From: Pythium myriotylum
Lineage: Eukaryota > Oomycota > Peronosporomycetes > Pythiales > Pythiaceae
Assembly (NCBI GenBank): GCA_023091665.1
Contig: JALJCQ010000008.1
Coordinates: 248,001 to 312,000 of the forward strand
DNA length: 64,000 nucleotides
Reading direction: 5' to 3'
Shown here one piece after another: positions 33,613 to 43,307 of the stretch. The first letter of the stretch is position 1, and each line of letters starts with the position of its first letter. Made by a program: the position numbers and the translations under genes. The notes beneath the pieces are model-generated. The model saw only the letters and a list, made by a program, of their open reading frames with translations, was not told the DNA's origin and did not search any database.

Positions 33613-34428
33613 ATGGAGAGAGCACTTCGAGAAGGCTACGCGATTATCCAAGACACGATCTCTCCCGGGACCGGAGCCGGCATCATGGCGCTCGCGAATG
33701 AGCGAGACGGCTGGGAAGATGTCTACACCCACGAGAGGACGGATCTCGACGAGGCTGCGACCGAGCCCGGCCGAACTGTGCTCGAGATGGACAAGAAGCG
33801 TCTCATGCGCTCTCTGCCAGAGCACATAGTCGATGACCTCGATGACGCGCTCAAGGAAAAGTGGTGCTGGTTCTATCCTAACCACGTTGCGAAGAACTGG
33901 GTGCTGATGAAGTCGCTACCCGGAGGGCAACAGCAGGCTCCGCACACCGACTACAACCTATGGGGTCCAGACAGCTCTAATCGTGTTCTCACCCTAGACT
34001 ACAGCCGAGTTCCAGCTACGCTCCTACTTGCGATTGAACCAGAAACCAAGCTGGTTTTGTACGGGTGGAATCGACTCGTCGCCGACACAGACGATATGGT
34101 GACGATAACCCTTGATGCCGGCGACATGCTGCTATTTCTTGGCGACATGATTCATGCGGGAGCGGCGTACGAGAAAACTAACGTTCGAGTGCACGCTTAC
34201 TTATGCCCACAGGATATGACTATTGAACCAGACACGTACATCGTCCCCGTTCTCCAGCATCAACTCCCCAGTGTCGCCAAATGTGCAACCCAGGGGCGAT
34301 GCGTCTTCTTCAACTGCGACTACAAACCCAAAGGGGAAAACAAAGAGGAAAACCTCAAGCGACACATTAACCGCACGCACAACGTTCGCGTTAGCAAGAA
34401 AGTGAAATTGATCCGCTCTGAGGACTAG
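33613..34428 (+). CDS. Putative 2-oxoglutarate/Fe(II) dioxygenase with C-terminal zinc finger
   Basis: Intact single-exon frame of 271 residues from ATG 33613; the codon before it in frame is not a start. The middle shows the double-stranded beta-helix iron signature: H111-x-D113 (PHTDYNLWG), distal H181 (GDMIHAGAAY) and R192 (NVRVHAYL) for 2-oxoglutarate. The C-terminus has a C2H2-like finger with C230, C235, H251 and H256 followed by a basic tail, suggesting nucleic acid contact. The fold assignment rests on these motifs; the substrate is unknown. It is flanked on both sides by related quasi-palindromic A/T-rich repeats and sits next to element D, so it may be a mobile-element passenger. 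It is one of few intact genes in the repeat-rich half. Confidence 0.6.
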   Translation: MERALREGYAIIQDTISPGTGAGIMALANERDGWEDVYTHERTDLDEAATEPGRTVLEMDKKRLMRSLPEHIVDDLDDALKEKWCWFYPNHVAKNWVLMKSLPGGQQQAPHTDYNLWGPDSSNRVLTLDYSRVPATLLLAIEPETKLVLYGWNRLVADTDDMVTITLDAGDMLLFLGDMIHAGAAYEKTNVRVHAYLCPQDMTIEPDTYIVPVLQHQLPSVAKCATQGRCVFFNCDYKPKGENKEENLKRHINRTHNVRVSKKVKLIRSED

Positions 34429-34439
34429 CAATTGAATTG

Positions 34440-34525
34440 AATGTCATCCCAACGTCCTTTTATGTTAAGAAACCGACACCATGTCTTTTTATTATCCAAA
34501 AGAGACCCGATGTCTTTTATTTCAC
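34440..34525. repeat. Left part of 29-bp quasi-palindromic tandem array
   Basis: Degenerate copies of a unit containing AAAAGAGAC...GTCTTTT. The array is continued on the far side of element D (40546-40830), so D sits inside it. Confidence 0.6.
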
Positions 34526-34899
34526 AAATGATTATTTTCCGGAGGGCTTGCGCGATGGAAGGGGCCTTTTCTGAGGCGAAGCGACCGGGCCAACTCGTGG
34601 GCGGCGGATTGTGCGGCGCCACACGTCAGGCCGTGAAGGCGGAAGGGAAGGCCGTCGGAGAGCGTCTCTGCATCATCGAGTGGCTGGCCACTCGGCCTTA
34701 CCACAAGAACGAAGATGGCCGAGCACCAAGCTACTGGCTTGAGGTGTCTAGTCCAGACAATGGATGATGACCCAGCACCGTCCGGCTTACGCGGCTGCCG
34801 GATAGTTAAATATGGACTTTAGAATAGGAAGGCAAGCGGCCTTCGTCTAACGCTCACTTCCAGATCGATTCATCTGGAGTAAGCACGTAGCTCTTAAGC
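34526..34899 (+). repeat. Split direct repeat A1 of element D
   Basis: 374 bases matching 40083-40456 with only scattered substitutions. It ends in CACGTAGCTCTTAAGC, 17 bases before the gag ATG. Confidence 0.9.
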
Positions 34900-34916
34900 A
34901 AGACCTGATCAAGATC

Positions 34917-37004
34917 ATGTCCTCATCGACTCCTACCGTTGGCACCGTTCTCTATGTCCGCCCCGAAGACGTTGCTACTCCCGTGGCGGTTGGTTACTAC
35001 GCTGTCGTTACCCAAGTCGGCGACTCGAATGTCGTTATCGAGCCGCTCGAGCGCATCTCTGCGGCCAACACGGAGTCGATTCCCATTGCCAAGGCAGTCC
35101 TCCGCCAAGTACCTGACGAAGAACCCACGGGCTCTCGATCGAGCGCACTTCTTCGTCACGGTGTCGCGTGTGACATCCGTGGAACTACTCATTTTGGGCA
35201 AGTCGTGGCGACTAACGATTTCGGCCCGCAAGTCAACTTCACTGGTGGAATGATGGCGGTTGAACGCGATGATATTGTCACTACTGTACACCCGCTGGTG
35301 GCCATTCTTCTCGGCGGCCGCGCTGGTGACAGCTCCAAGTGGACGTTAGAGTACATTCGCAAGGCGGGAGCGCGCATCCGCGCCCGAATCGCCGACCGCA
35401 CCATGACGGCTCCGCCGACTCGCGTCGAGTTGCTAGAGCTCTTCGACAAAGATCTCTTGACCACCCCTCCAAGTGACGGCCTCGGAAGGTGGTATGAGAT
35501 GTCGACGGGGCGGCTCTGTCGGTCGTCGATTGAGCACGCGATCAACTATGCGTACTACATTGAAGAGTCTCGCGCGGTACCACCAGACCTACGCGGACTG
35601 ATCAGCCAGTCGATCGGCACGGACCCCTCCTATGAGCTGCCTCATCCCGCCTCCGATCCGCCGGCTGATCGAGATGGTGCAGAGGGAACTCGACCAACAA
35701 AGAGGCAACGTCTCTCGGGCACGTACTTGGCGTCGGAAACAAGTTTTGATGGCGAAGAAAAATCCGAGGAGCGAGGTCCGATCCCTTCGCGCACCAGTCA
35801 AGAATTTCTGTCGGCGTTGGCCGTGGAGCTAAGGCGTTCGCCTACGCAGCTGTCACCAGAGGAACCGCCACCTGTCACCAACTCAACACCCGTGGTTGCG
35901 TCGGCCCACCGGGCCGTGCGCATGGACGCTCTCCGCACGACGGCAGCCAGTGCCCGGCAAGACCGAATCGAAGTGGCCGACCCCGCAGCCGCGCCAACAC
36001 AAGTGCTCGCTACGCTGTCTCAACTTCTGGCTGACAACCCGCAGGCACTGCGACTCCTACATCAATTCGCCTCCCAATCGTCGGCGGTCGATGGAGGCAG
36101 ACGGAGCCGACACGCCTACAACCCGACAGAAGGCGCACTAGTGATTCACCGAGCTTCGCTACACCCTGATCTCCGAGGTACGTCCCCGCAGTCTATTGTG
36201 CACGAACAGCTCTCGGACCCGGCTGTCTTCTTCATGCCATACCCGTTGGTACTCATGCTTCTGCGCGAGCTGGCCTTTGGGCCACGAGGTCTTCGTATCA
36301 TGCATTTGGTACGGTTGTCTACGCTCGAGCGGATGCGGCTTCTAAGAGACAATTCTATCAACATGACCGACTTCTCGGCCTCCGTGAAGCTCCCGGACGC
36401 GACGTCACCCCGCTCGTGGGCCGATCTGCAAGACGCTGTCAACAACTTCGTGACCCACTGCAATAAGTACGCTGACTACACCACCGCCAAGGTCGCAGTA
36501 ACAGTGTCAGCATTTGTCTCCGCCATGCAAGCATTCGGGCACTGGCCGGAGACGCACCTTGATGTGCTTGAATACTGGATCAATGAGCAACTAGGCGCGT
36601 ACCGGAACTTGATCGACTCGGAAGTGCGTTTCGGTGTGGGCAATAGGGCCGACGCTATCAGGTGGTTCAAACCGACAAACCCCACGCTAGTCCCGTTGCA
36701 GCAACTCATCATCCAGCGCGACTTAGAGACGCTCCAACAGGCGTCAGGGCGTGTTCTGCAGCACAGCACTCTCCAGGAGGCATCACGCGGGGCGGCCAAG
36801 GCCCGCGGTGTTCCGACCAACGTAGCAGCGGCGATCCCCAAGACGAATGGCAAGCAACTGTGCCTGCATTTCGCGTCCAAAAAGGGTTGCAAGCTGGCGA
36901 AGTGTTCGCGCAAACACTACGTGGCGGTGCTCCCAGCAGAGGTCCAGGCCTTTGTCATCTCCAAGTTCGGCGGGCTGGCTGCGGACTTCGAGGTTAAGAA
37001 GTGA
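34917..37004 (+). CDS. Gag-like protein of element D
   Basis: Intact 695-residue frame from ATG 34917, the first after repeat A1. The N-terminal 70 residues look beta-rich, the middle (about 230-390) is low-complexity with charged Arg/Ser/Pro-rich linkers, and residues 420-620 form a helical region likely equivalent to capsid. Near the C-terminus a single zinc finger CX8CX4CX3H (CLHFASKKGCKLAKCSRKH) is of the CCCH kind and not the retroviral knuckle. In this order of elements such a protein binds the RNA and forms particles. Its integrity contrasts with the broken RT and recombinase downstream. Confidence 0.75.
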   Translation: MSSSTPTVGTVLYVRPEDVATPVAVGYYAVVTQVGDSNVVIEPLERISAANTESIPIAKAVLRQVPDEEPTGSRSSALLRHGVACDIRGTTHFGQVVATNDFGPQVNFTGGMMAVERDDIVTTVHPLVAILLGGRAGDSSKWTLEYIRKAGARIRARIADRTMTAPPTRVELLELFDKDLLTTPPSDGLGRWYEMSTGRLCRSSIEHAINYAYYIEESRAVPPDLRGLISQSIGTDPSYELPHPASDPPADRDGAEGTRPTKRQRLSGTYLASETSFDGEEKSEERGPIPSRTSQEFLSALAVELRRSPTQLSPEEPPPVTNSTPVVASAHRAVRMDALRTTAASARQDRIEVADPAAAPTQVLATLSQLLADNPQALRLLHQFASQSSAVDGGRRSRHAYNPTEGALVIHRASLHPDLRGTSPQSIVHEQLSDPAVFFMPYPLVLMLLRELAFGPRGLRIMHLVRLSTLERMRLLRDNSINMTDFSASVKLPDATSPRSWADLQDAVNNFVTHCNKYADYTTAKVAVTVSAFVSAMQAFGHWPETHLDVLEYWINEQLGAYRNLIDSEVRFGVGNRADAIRWFKPTNPTLVPLQQLIIQRDLETLQQASGRVLQHSTLQEASRGAAKARGVPTNVAAAIPKTNGKQLCLHFASKKGCKLAKCSRKHYVAVLPAEVQAFVISKFGGLAADFEVKK

Positions 37005-37028
37005 CGGGAAGGGCAGCGACGGACTGAG

Positions 37029-38645
37029 GTGCCTCGCCACGACACTGGCGGGGTATCCAGAGCAAGGCGTAGTGGTGATGGGAGCGACGTTAAGAAGAAT
37101 ACTGATGATCATCAAAGTATCTCACCCCCATCTCCCTCAGTGCCCTGTTCGGTCGAGGTCGTGTGCCCATCACCCATCACATCATCCATTGATCGCGGCC
37201 CGGGAGACCATGGAATCAGAGACGCATACCCTCGGATCCAGTCTCCGGTCGCCGACCCAACAAATCACGACAGCGATGCAACGAGCTCCAGTGAGACCGC
37301 ATCCCTCGTGTCGATCGTGCCTGTGGTGCCTCCACCCCCGCACGATCGCATCCCTCAAAGAGACTCTCAGCAGAGCTCTTCACCATCTTCCCACGAGATG
37401 GCTCTGGGTGGGAGCGGGAAAGCGACCGGCGTGTCTCATCCCGCTCTAGTCAACACGTTCACGGGTCTATCCATCAGGTCCCTTCCTGACGTCGAAGTCA
37501 TTCGGCTAAGCCTTGAGACCTCACTTCGAGTACACGAAACTCTTCGCGACGCACGCATCCAGCTGAAGCTACGACAAGCCGGGTTTCTTGCGAGCTCAAC
37601 GGCCGCGAGCTGCGGAATACTCGACAAAAGACTCATTGAAGAGGCAACGAGTCTCGCGCTTCAAGATGGTTCGAGTCTGCGACAAGTCATCCAGCTACTG
37701 CGCGGGGAAACCGTGAGCGATCCGCGGCCGAACAAGGCCCGTCGCCCTTCGGACTACCGGTGGCTGCTTGCAGGCTATGAACACGCAGAGTTCATGATCT
37801 CTTCGGCTTTGACAGGTTTGCGGCCCACATGGACTCGCGCACGTCCACAGCAGCAAGTGCGGCCAAAGAACCATCAGTCGGCAAACCGCTACGCAATGTC
37901 TGTGGAGCGCAGTATTCGGGCTGGCCAAGACGCGGGTCAGTACCTGGTGATGGACGGTGGTGTGCTGGAGAAATGGCCGGACATTCAGATCAGCCCTCTG
38001 GGAGCCGTGGAGAAGGCTGGTGTCGACCCTAAAGACGAGGTCCGGTTGATCCACGATCTCAAACGTCCGATCGGAGCGTCCACGAATGAAGCAACCGACC
38101 GTTCCGATCTGCCGTTGTTAACTTATCGCCCGGTGTCACATTTAGCCCGCCGAATTGATTACCTCTTCTCTAGAAACCCCGACATACCGATTCGGATGAT
38201 GAAAGGCGATGTGAAGGGCGCGTTCAGACACCTTATGCTTCATTGGGACAGTGTACGGTGGATGGGTGCACGGATCAACAACGGCAAGCTACTGGTGCTT
38301 GACCTTTCGGCTCCATTCGGGTGGACCAGCTCACCGACCTACTACGGTGCTTATGGAGGTGCAATCACGTGGCTGATCCAGCGCGAGTCTCCAGCGTCAC
38401 TTGATCTTGACGACGACGACACCGAGCGATTTTATGCCTACGAGTGGGTCGACGATCATGTCCTCATCGAAAACAGTGTCGGTAATCGGCTACAACTTGC
38501 GGAGGCAGCGCTGCGATCGGCCATGATGGCTATCTTTGGGCCGCGCGCAATGAACGAGAAGAAATTCTCTCGGTGGTCCGAGAAACTGGAAGTTTTAGGG
38601 TTGGAGTTCGACCTAGCCAATCGGACGGTCTCAACGAAAACTTGA
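37029..38645 (+). pseudogene. Reverse transcriptase of element D (1-nt frameshift at end)
   Basis: 538-codon frame. About 170 residues of variable sequence precede the RT domain. RT blocks: EVRLIHDLKRPIG, MKGDVKGAFRHL (first catalytic Asp), LSAPFGWTSSP and the catalytic YEWVDDHVL, with VDD replacing the xxDD of other RTs as is usual in the DIRS order. The frame ends at TGA 38643-38645, immediately after an A-run (38637-38640); with one A fewer it would run straight into the RNase H frame, so a single-base indel probably separates them. It is possibly still functional if the indel is a sequencing error. Confidence 0.82.
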
Positions 38646-38655
38646 CAAGGCTTGT

Positions 38656-39966
38656 GTGCGCGTCCAGGCCGTTCTAGGCAAGGCTCGCGTCCACCGGACA
38701 GATTTACTCAAGCTTCTAGGGAGTCTCCGACACGTGTGTACCTGCTGCAGGGCTGTAAAATCGTTCTTCCAGCGCGTCCAGTCTCTCGCGGCTTCTGCAC
38801 CACCACGTGGGATCATCCGCGTGAACGACGATGTTCAAGAAGATCTTAAATGGTCCCTCGCTCTCCTCAGGTTAGGAAAGTTCCAGCACTTGCCAACGGA
38901 GATGTTCCATGCCTGGCCGCCCCCTGATATCCATCTCTATATGGACGCTTCGAACGAAGGACTTGCAGTGCTCGATCCGGCAACAAGATGTTATATCCAG
39001 GTTCGGTTCGATGAAAATGAGCGCCGACTCATCGCAGACGTGCCAGGCCAAAATGGGTTCACCATTAATGTGAGGGAACAACTCTGCATCGCACTAGCAA
39101 CTACCGTCTGGGGACCCACATGGCGCAACAGATTTGCATCGTCGATCGGCCACGTGTGGTGTTGGAGCGATAACACAACTGCTGTGGCGTCGACGAATAA
39201 GCTCGCGAGCCGCAACAAGTACGCTCAAGCCCTCAACAGACACATCGGATTCAGCGAGGCAGCGCATGGTTTCCGTATCCGGGGTATTCATCTCCCCGGC
39301 CAGCTCAATACGATGGCGGACGCAGCGTCCAGAGCTTGGGCTCCTCCGTTTACTAACACCTGGAGTGTGATGTCACAGGGATGGCAAGAAACTCGTGTTC
39401 TCGAATCCCAGCGGAAGCTCTACGAGCCACACTCCTTCAACTTCAACGTTTCGGACTCGCACCAAGCACCATTCGGCAGTATGAATCAGCTTGGAACCAG
39501 TGGGTCGACTGGTGCGATAGTTACGAATGGAGCCCATGGTTGCGACAGGATCCTGCAGAGCATTCGGAACAACTCGCACTATTTGTCATTGGCAAGATCG
39601 CGAAGTGGTTGGTTCTGCCCTGTATTGGCAGTGTTGGATCTTCTCACGCACGCGGCATCTATTGGCCTTCCGCCTGAGGCACCATTGTGCTCGTTTGCTC
39701 AAGGTTCGGTGATACAAGCCTCGACAATGACCGCGAGGCTTCGCCAGGCGGCTGTGGATTGTCAAGTTGACCCGAGCCGGATGGGTACCCACTCGCTTCG
39801 GAGCGGTGGAGCTACGGCTTTGATGGCGGCAGGGATCGACAAGCAAGTGATTCAGCAGTTCGGCCGTTGGTCATCAGATAGCGTTGATCGGTATACAAGA
39901 CTGACGGCACAAGCATCAAGAGAGCTCGCAGAGCGTATCGCGGCACTGCAGCCACGTCGGCGTTGA
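38656..39966 (+). pseudogene. RNase H and tyrosine recombinase of element D (internal deletion)
   Basis: RNase H blocks: HLYMDASNEGLAV (catalytic Asp), INVREQLCIAL (Glu), WSDNTTAV (Asp) and MADAASR (late Asp). The recombinase N-terminal part is readable only in a neighbouring frame (39381-39590: LAPSTIRQYESAWNQW). The C-terminal part returns in the main frame with THSLRSGGATAL (His and second Arg), QQFGRW and the nucleophile Tyr in VDRYTRL. The stretch between, about 150 residues including the first catalytic Arg, is missing and the frame is shifted there. The recombinase is therefore inactive in this copy. Confidence 0.82.
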
Positions 39967-39993
39967 TACAAGTCATTATCAACAAGGGGAGCG

Positions 39994-40082
39994 CCTCCAC
40001 GCCCACCACAGAGCGGGAGGCGCAGCCTCGTATCGAAGGCAACAACATGGCTACATTGTGCCCCTATCGTTCGCCGCCGTGG
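39994..40082 (+). repeat. Split direct repeat B1 of element D
   Basis: 89 bases repeated at 40457-40545, beginning CCTCCACGCCCACCAC. Directly abuts A2. Confidence 0.88.
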
Positions 40083-40456
40083 AAATGATTGTTTTCCGGA
40101 GGGCTTGCGCGATGGAAGGCGCCTTTTCTGAGGCGAAGCGACCGGGCCAACTCGTGGGCGGCGGATTGTGCGGCGCCACACGTCAGGCCGTGAAGGCGGA
40201 AGGGAAGGCCGTCGGAGAGCGTCTCTGCATCATCGAGTGGCTGGCCACTCGGCCTTACCACAAGAACGAAGATGGCCGAGCACCAAGCTACTGGCTTGAG
40301 GTGTCTAGTCCAGACAATGGATGATGACCCAGCACCGTCCGGCTTACGCGGCTGCCGGATAGTTAAATATGGACTTTAGAATAGGAAGGCAAGCGGCCTT
40401 CGTCTAACGCTCACTTCCAGATCGATTCATCTGGAGTGAGCACGTAGCTCTTAAGC
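40083..40456 (+). repeat. Split direct repeat A2 of element D
   Basis: Second copy of the 374-base A repeat, directly followed by B2. Confidence 0.9.
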
Positions 40457-40545
40457 CCTCCACGCCCACCACAGAGCGGGAGGCGCAGCCTCGTATCGAA
40501 GGCAACAACATGGCTACATTGTGCCCCTATCGTTCGCCGCCGTGG
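40457..40545 (+). repeat. Split direct repeat B2 of element D, right end of element
   Basis: Second copy of the 89-base B repeat; the flanking tandem array starts right after it. Confidence 0.88.
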
Positions 40546-40830
40546 AAAAGCGACATAATGTCTTCTAAGGTTGCTAAAGAGACTTTGCGTCCTTTTATGT
40601 TGGAAAAGAGACACAACGTCTTTTTATTGTGCAAAAGAGACATTGCGTCTTTTAATGTCGGAAAACAGACAAAGCGACATAACGTCTTTTAATGTTAGAA
40701 AAGAGACATAACGTCTTTTAATGTTGGAAAAGAGACACAACGTCTTTTAATATTGGAAAAGAGACGTTGCGTCTTTTAATATTGGAAAAGAGACGTTGCG
40801 TCTTTTAATATTGGTAAAAAGACAAATCCG
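40546..40830. repeat. 29-bp quasi-palindromic tandem array, right part
   Basis: Roughly eight or nine copies of a 29-base unit of the type AATGTTGGAAAAGAGAC followed by AYAACGTCTTTT. Each unit holds an inverted motif AAAAGA(G)AC...GTCTTTT. Copies become regular from about 40670 on. Degenerate units occur at 34440-34525 and weaker ones at 33385-33600. Confidence 0.75.
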
Positions 40831-40949
40831 AAGTGACTCGATTCATGGTGATTTGGTTTTTCGCAAGTAATCTGCATACTGGTTCAGGGACAGATTCAGC
40901 CTTCTTCGCTCGATATCAAAGCGCCGACTCGCCTCCAAACCTGATTTTC

Positions 40950-41252
40950 TGTAACGGTCCACGACCGCGCACAGCACCTGCGCTTGAGGAAGCGTGAGCA
41001 GCCGCTCCGAGTCGACCCCTGTCGACGAGCGCCAAGGACTTGGCAAAAGGCGAACTCCTTGTATTCAGATTATTCCCCTGGGGAATAATCCCCCCTATAC
41101 CTGATATCCCTGGTATCTAATACCCAGGGATATCCCCTACTGAATCTAATAAAAGAGAGTCACTACTTAGGGTAACTTTTCCCCTGAGTGGACCACACAC
41201 ATTATGTACCTACACAACCTAACCTACTTGTGTAACCTTGTACCCCGTTACA
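40950..41252 (-). repeat. 3' LTR of element C
   Basis: 303 bases, TGTAACGG...CCCGTTACA in + orientation. Near-identical to 47827-48134 and to the C' LTR at 24489-24791. It contains a palindromic-looking block GATATCCCTGGTATC...TACCCAGGGATATC (about 41083-41134). Confidence 0.93.
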
Positions 41253-41266
41253 CCACCCCCCACTCA
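41253..41266 (-). other. Polypurine tract of element C
   Basis: Read on the minus strand, GAGTGGGGGGTGG ends exactly at the 3' LTR boundary. This is a strong positional and compositional match to a plus-strand primer site. Confidence 0.8.
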
Positions 41267-42208
41267 AAATGAGGAACACCCTTTTCCCTACTTTAGGAAC
41301 AGCCGTGTCCTAGAAAAGGAACACGAGCCTATTCCAGTACGGAGTTTCCGAGGACCCACACGGAAATGGGTACAGACTCATGGCGACCATGAGCGCGAAG
41401 TCGCGTGTCGATTTTTCGACAACGACTGATCGAGAGCCGCAGCGGCTTGGCGCAACACCTCGCTGCGTCATGAGACGCATGCAGACGTGCGCGCGGTCGC
41501 CAGCGACCACTGGATCATGACGATCCCCCAAAACTGGGCCATTATGCCGTCTGACGGCGGCAAGCCAAAATGGCATGGTCAGACGACCATTGCGAGACGA
41601 GCAGAGCTCGCGGCAAGACCAAACTTGGCACACACTCTCAGTGCGATGGGTTCTTGCCTTGTGCAAGCGTACAGACCTGTACGATGCGAACTCGCAAACT
41701 TCGTCTCTTGACGGTGCCCAGAACTGGGTCCAGTCCAATACTGGAGACTGTGGTCGGTGAGTATCCACCGCGAGTACTACCAAGTACTCGAGAGGCTGGC
41801 TAGCCTCATCCAGCGACTCAACTGAGTGCGTGGAGTGCGGGGATACCCGTGGCAGTCGGACAACGACGTTGCCGGACAACTTCGTGTTGTCGGTCACACG
41901 CTCGGGCGTGATGGCTACACCGCAGAGAACTGCTCGGTGTAGCAACACCAGACTGAGCCAGCCACTCTGGCTTGGTGCGAGCGTTGTCCAACGCAACCGA
42001 TGAGGTCGGTGGACGTTGTCGAAGCTTCGACTGCGCCGAACGCGGCGTCCTCGCCATCTTCATGGCCTTCTGCTTGGGTCTTGTACCCATGTCAACAATA
42101 GACAGGGACAGTCGACTTGACTGAGACGGACCTTCCGTGTGCTCCACTGAGCGTCTTCCTTGAGGAACTTGAGACACTTCTCATCTTGATGGAGGTGGTC
42201 GGTCCCAC
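41267..42208 (-). other. Element C long 3' non-coding region
   Basis: About 940 bases between the end of pol and the polypurine tract. A minus-strand frame at 41310-41996 exists, but its translation has no domain or biased composition that would support a gene. No antisense gene like those of A and B is present. Confidence 0.5.
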
Positions 42209-43306
42209 CTACTGGAACCATCCAGGATGATCATGTTCGCATGCGCGAACAAGATCAGAGCAATCTTGCCTGAGAATATTCTCATCAACCCAGGAGCTCT
42301 GGTTGCTTGGATATCCAAGCCACTTGACCAAGAGCTGGCGGACGCCATTGTGCACACGCACACTGTCGAGACACTCGACGTGATAATGGCGTTCGCCATT
42401 CCTGTCGATCACAGGCAAAGGAGCGCGCACCGGTCGCAGCGCTTTCCTTCTGGTCTTGACACCAGTGTCGGGGACCCGACGTGTTCCTTCGGGTTCAGCA
42501 AACGTAACCCGACGTCGTATTGACGACGCTGCGGTCGCATTTGACGACCATGTCGAACTTCGACGAGCTTGAGCAAGCCGTGCAGAGCGTCTTGGCGCTT
42601 CGCTGTGTGGGTGAACCACGCCACTTGCAGAACCCTGCACTGCGAGAGAGTCGCTGGAGGAACCATCCGTGACTGGCATGTTCTCGTGCGCGACTGTGTG
42701 TGGTTGCATATCGGCGGCAACTCCGCTTGGAATTGTTTCCGACGACTCTTCGTCTGATGCATCTCCATCAGGGCGGAGATATGGCTTGAGCAAGCCGACG
42801 TAGAACGTCGGGTGCGTCTGCAACCATGTTGGCAGGTCGACCCTGTAGGAGTTTCCACTCCGCTTCAACACCTTGAACGGGCCGATATATCTCGGCAGCA
42901 GCTTCGAGCTGCCCAAGCTGGACACAGCATTCTGAGACAGGTTCTTCGTGCTAACAAGCACATAGTCGCCTGGCTGGAACACGTGCGTGTTCTTCCGACC
43001 GTGTTTGTCGGCTTGTTCCTTCTGAACATCTTGGGCAGCTGCCATCGCGTCACGCACGCGGGTGATGACGTTCACACGTGTCGACAAGAACTCGTCGATC
43101 TTGCGGCGCTCCGCCGACTTGGAAACACCTTCCAACTGGGAGGCAAGTAATTGCCGAGCCCCTCCCTCACCAGACTGGGCACTGCCCATGAGACAGAGCG
43201 GCAGCGCTGGGTGTCTCAACCCGTTCACGTAGAACGGCGACAGACCTGTCGAGGCATGAGGCATGAACAGAGTTGTTCATGGCAAACTCCACCATGGGGA
43301 GGTGGT
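42209..43306 (-). pseudogene. Integrase C-terminal part and chromodomain of element C
   Basis: The frame 42209-43264 follows the integrase core after an in-frame TGA (about 43306-43308) and a 7-base tandem duplication (TCATGCC in element sense) near 43250, which together separate it from the upstream pol frame. It includes TGLSPFYVNG, the integrase C-terminal fold (PGDYVLVSTKNL, LLPRYIGPFKVL), an acidic and Ser/Arg-rich linker and a terminal chromodomain (YHVECLDSVRV, LLVKWLGYP, SSWVDE). Confidence 0.87.
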
Positions 43307-43307
43307 C

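Larger units (their letters stand above)
34526..40545 (+). mobile_element. Element D: tyrosine-recombinase retrotransposon with split direct repeats
   Basis: Repeat order is A1 (34526-34899), coding region, B1 (39994-40082), A2 (40083-40456), B2 (40457-40545). A1/A2 are 374 bases and B1/B2 89 bases, each pair nearly identical. This split direct repeat layout, with no integrase but a tyrosine recombinase after RNase H, is that of PAT/Ngaro-type members of the DIRS order. Such elements integrate through a circular intermediate without target duplication. ORFs: gag, RT, and RNase H plus recombinase; the last two have frame lesions and the recombinase has an internal deletion. Confidence 0.9.

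Noticed and set aside
33131..33625. 164-codon minus-strand frame next to the dioxygenase gene
   Set aside because: Cys- and Phe-rich translation without domain, runs through the A/T-rich repeats and overlaps the start of the dioxygenase gene.
40546..40830. Regular spaced repeats that at first look like a CRISPR array
   Set aside because: Units are adjacent 29-mers without unique spacers, and the genome is eukaryotic; this is a minisatellite.
41310..41996. 228-codon minus-strand frame in the 3' region of element C
   Set aside because: No start context, domain, low-complexity bias or counterpart in other elements; the position between pol and the polypurine tract is usually non-coding.
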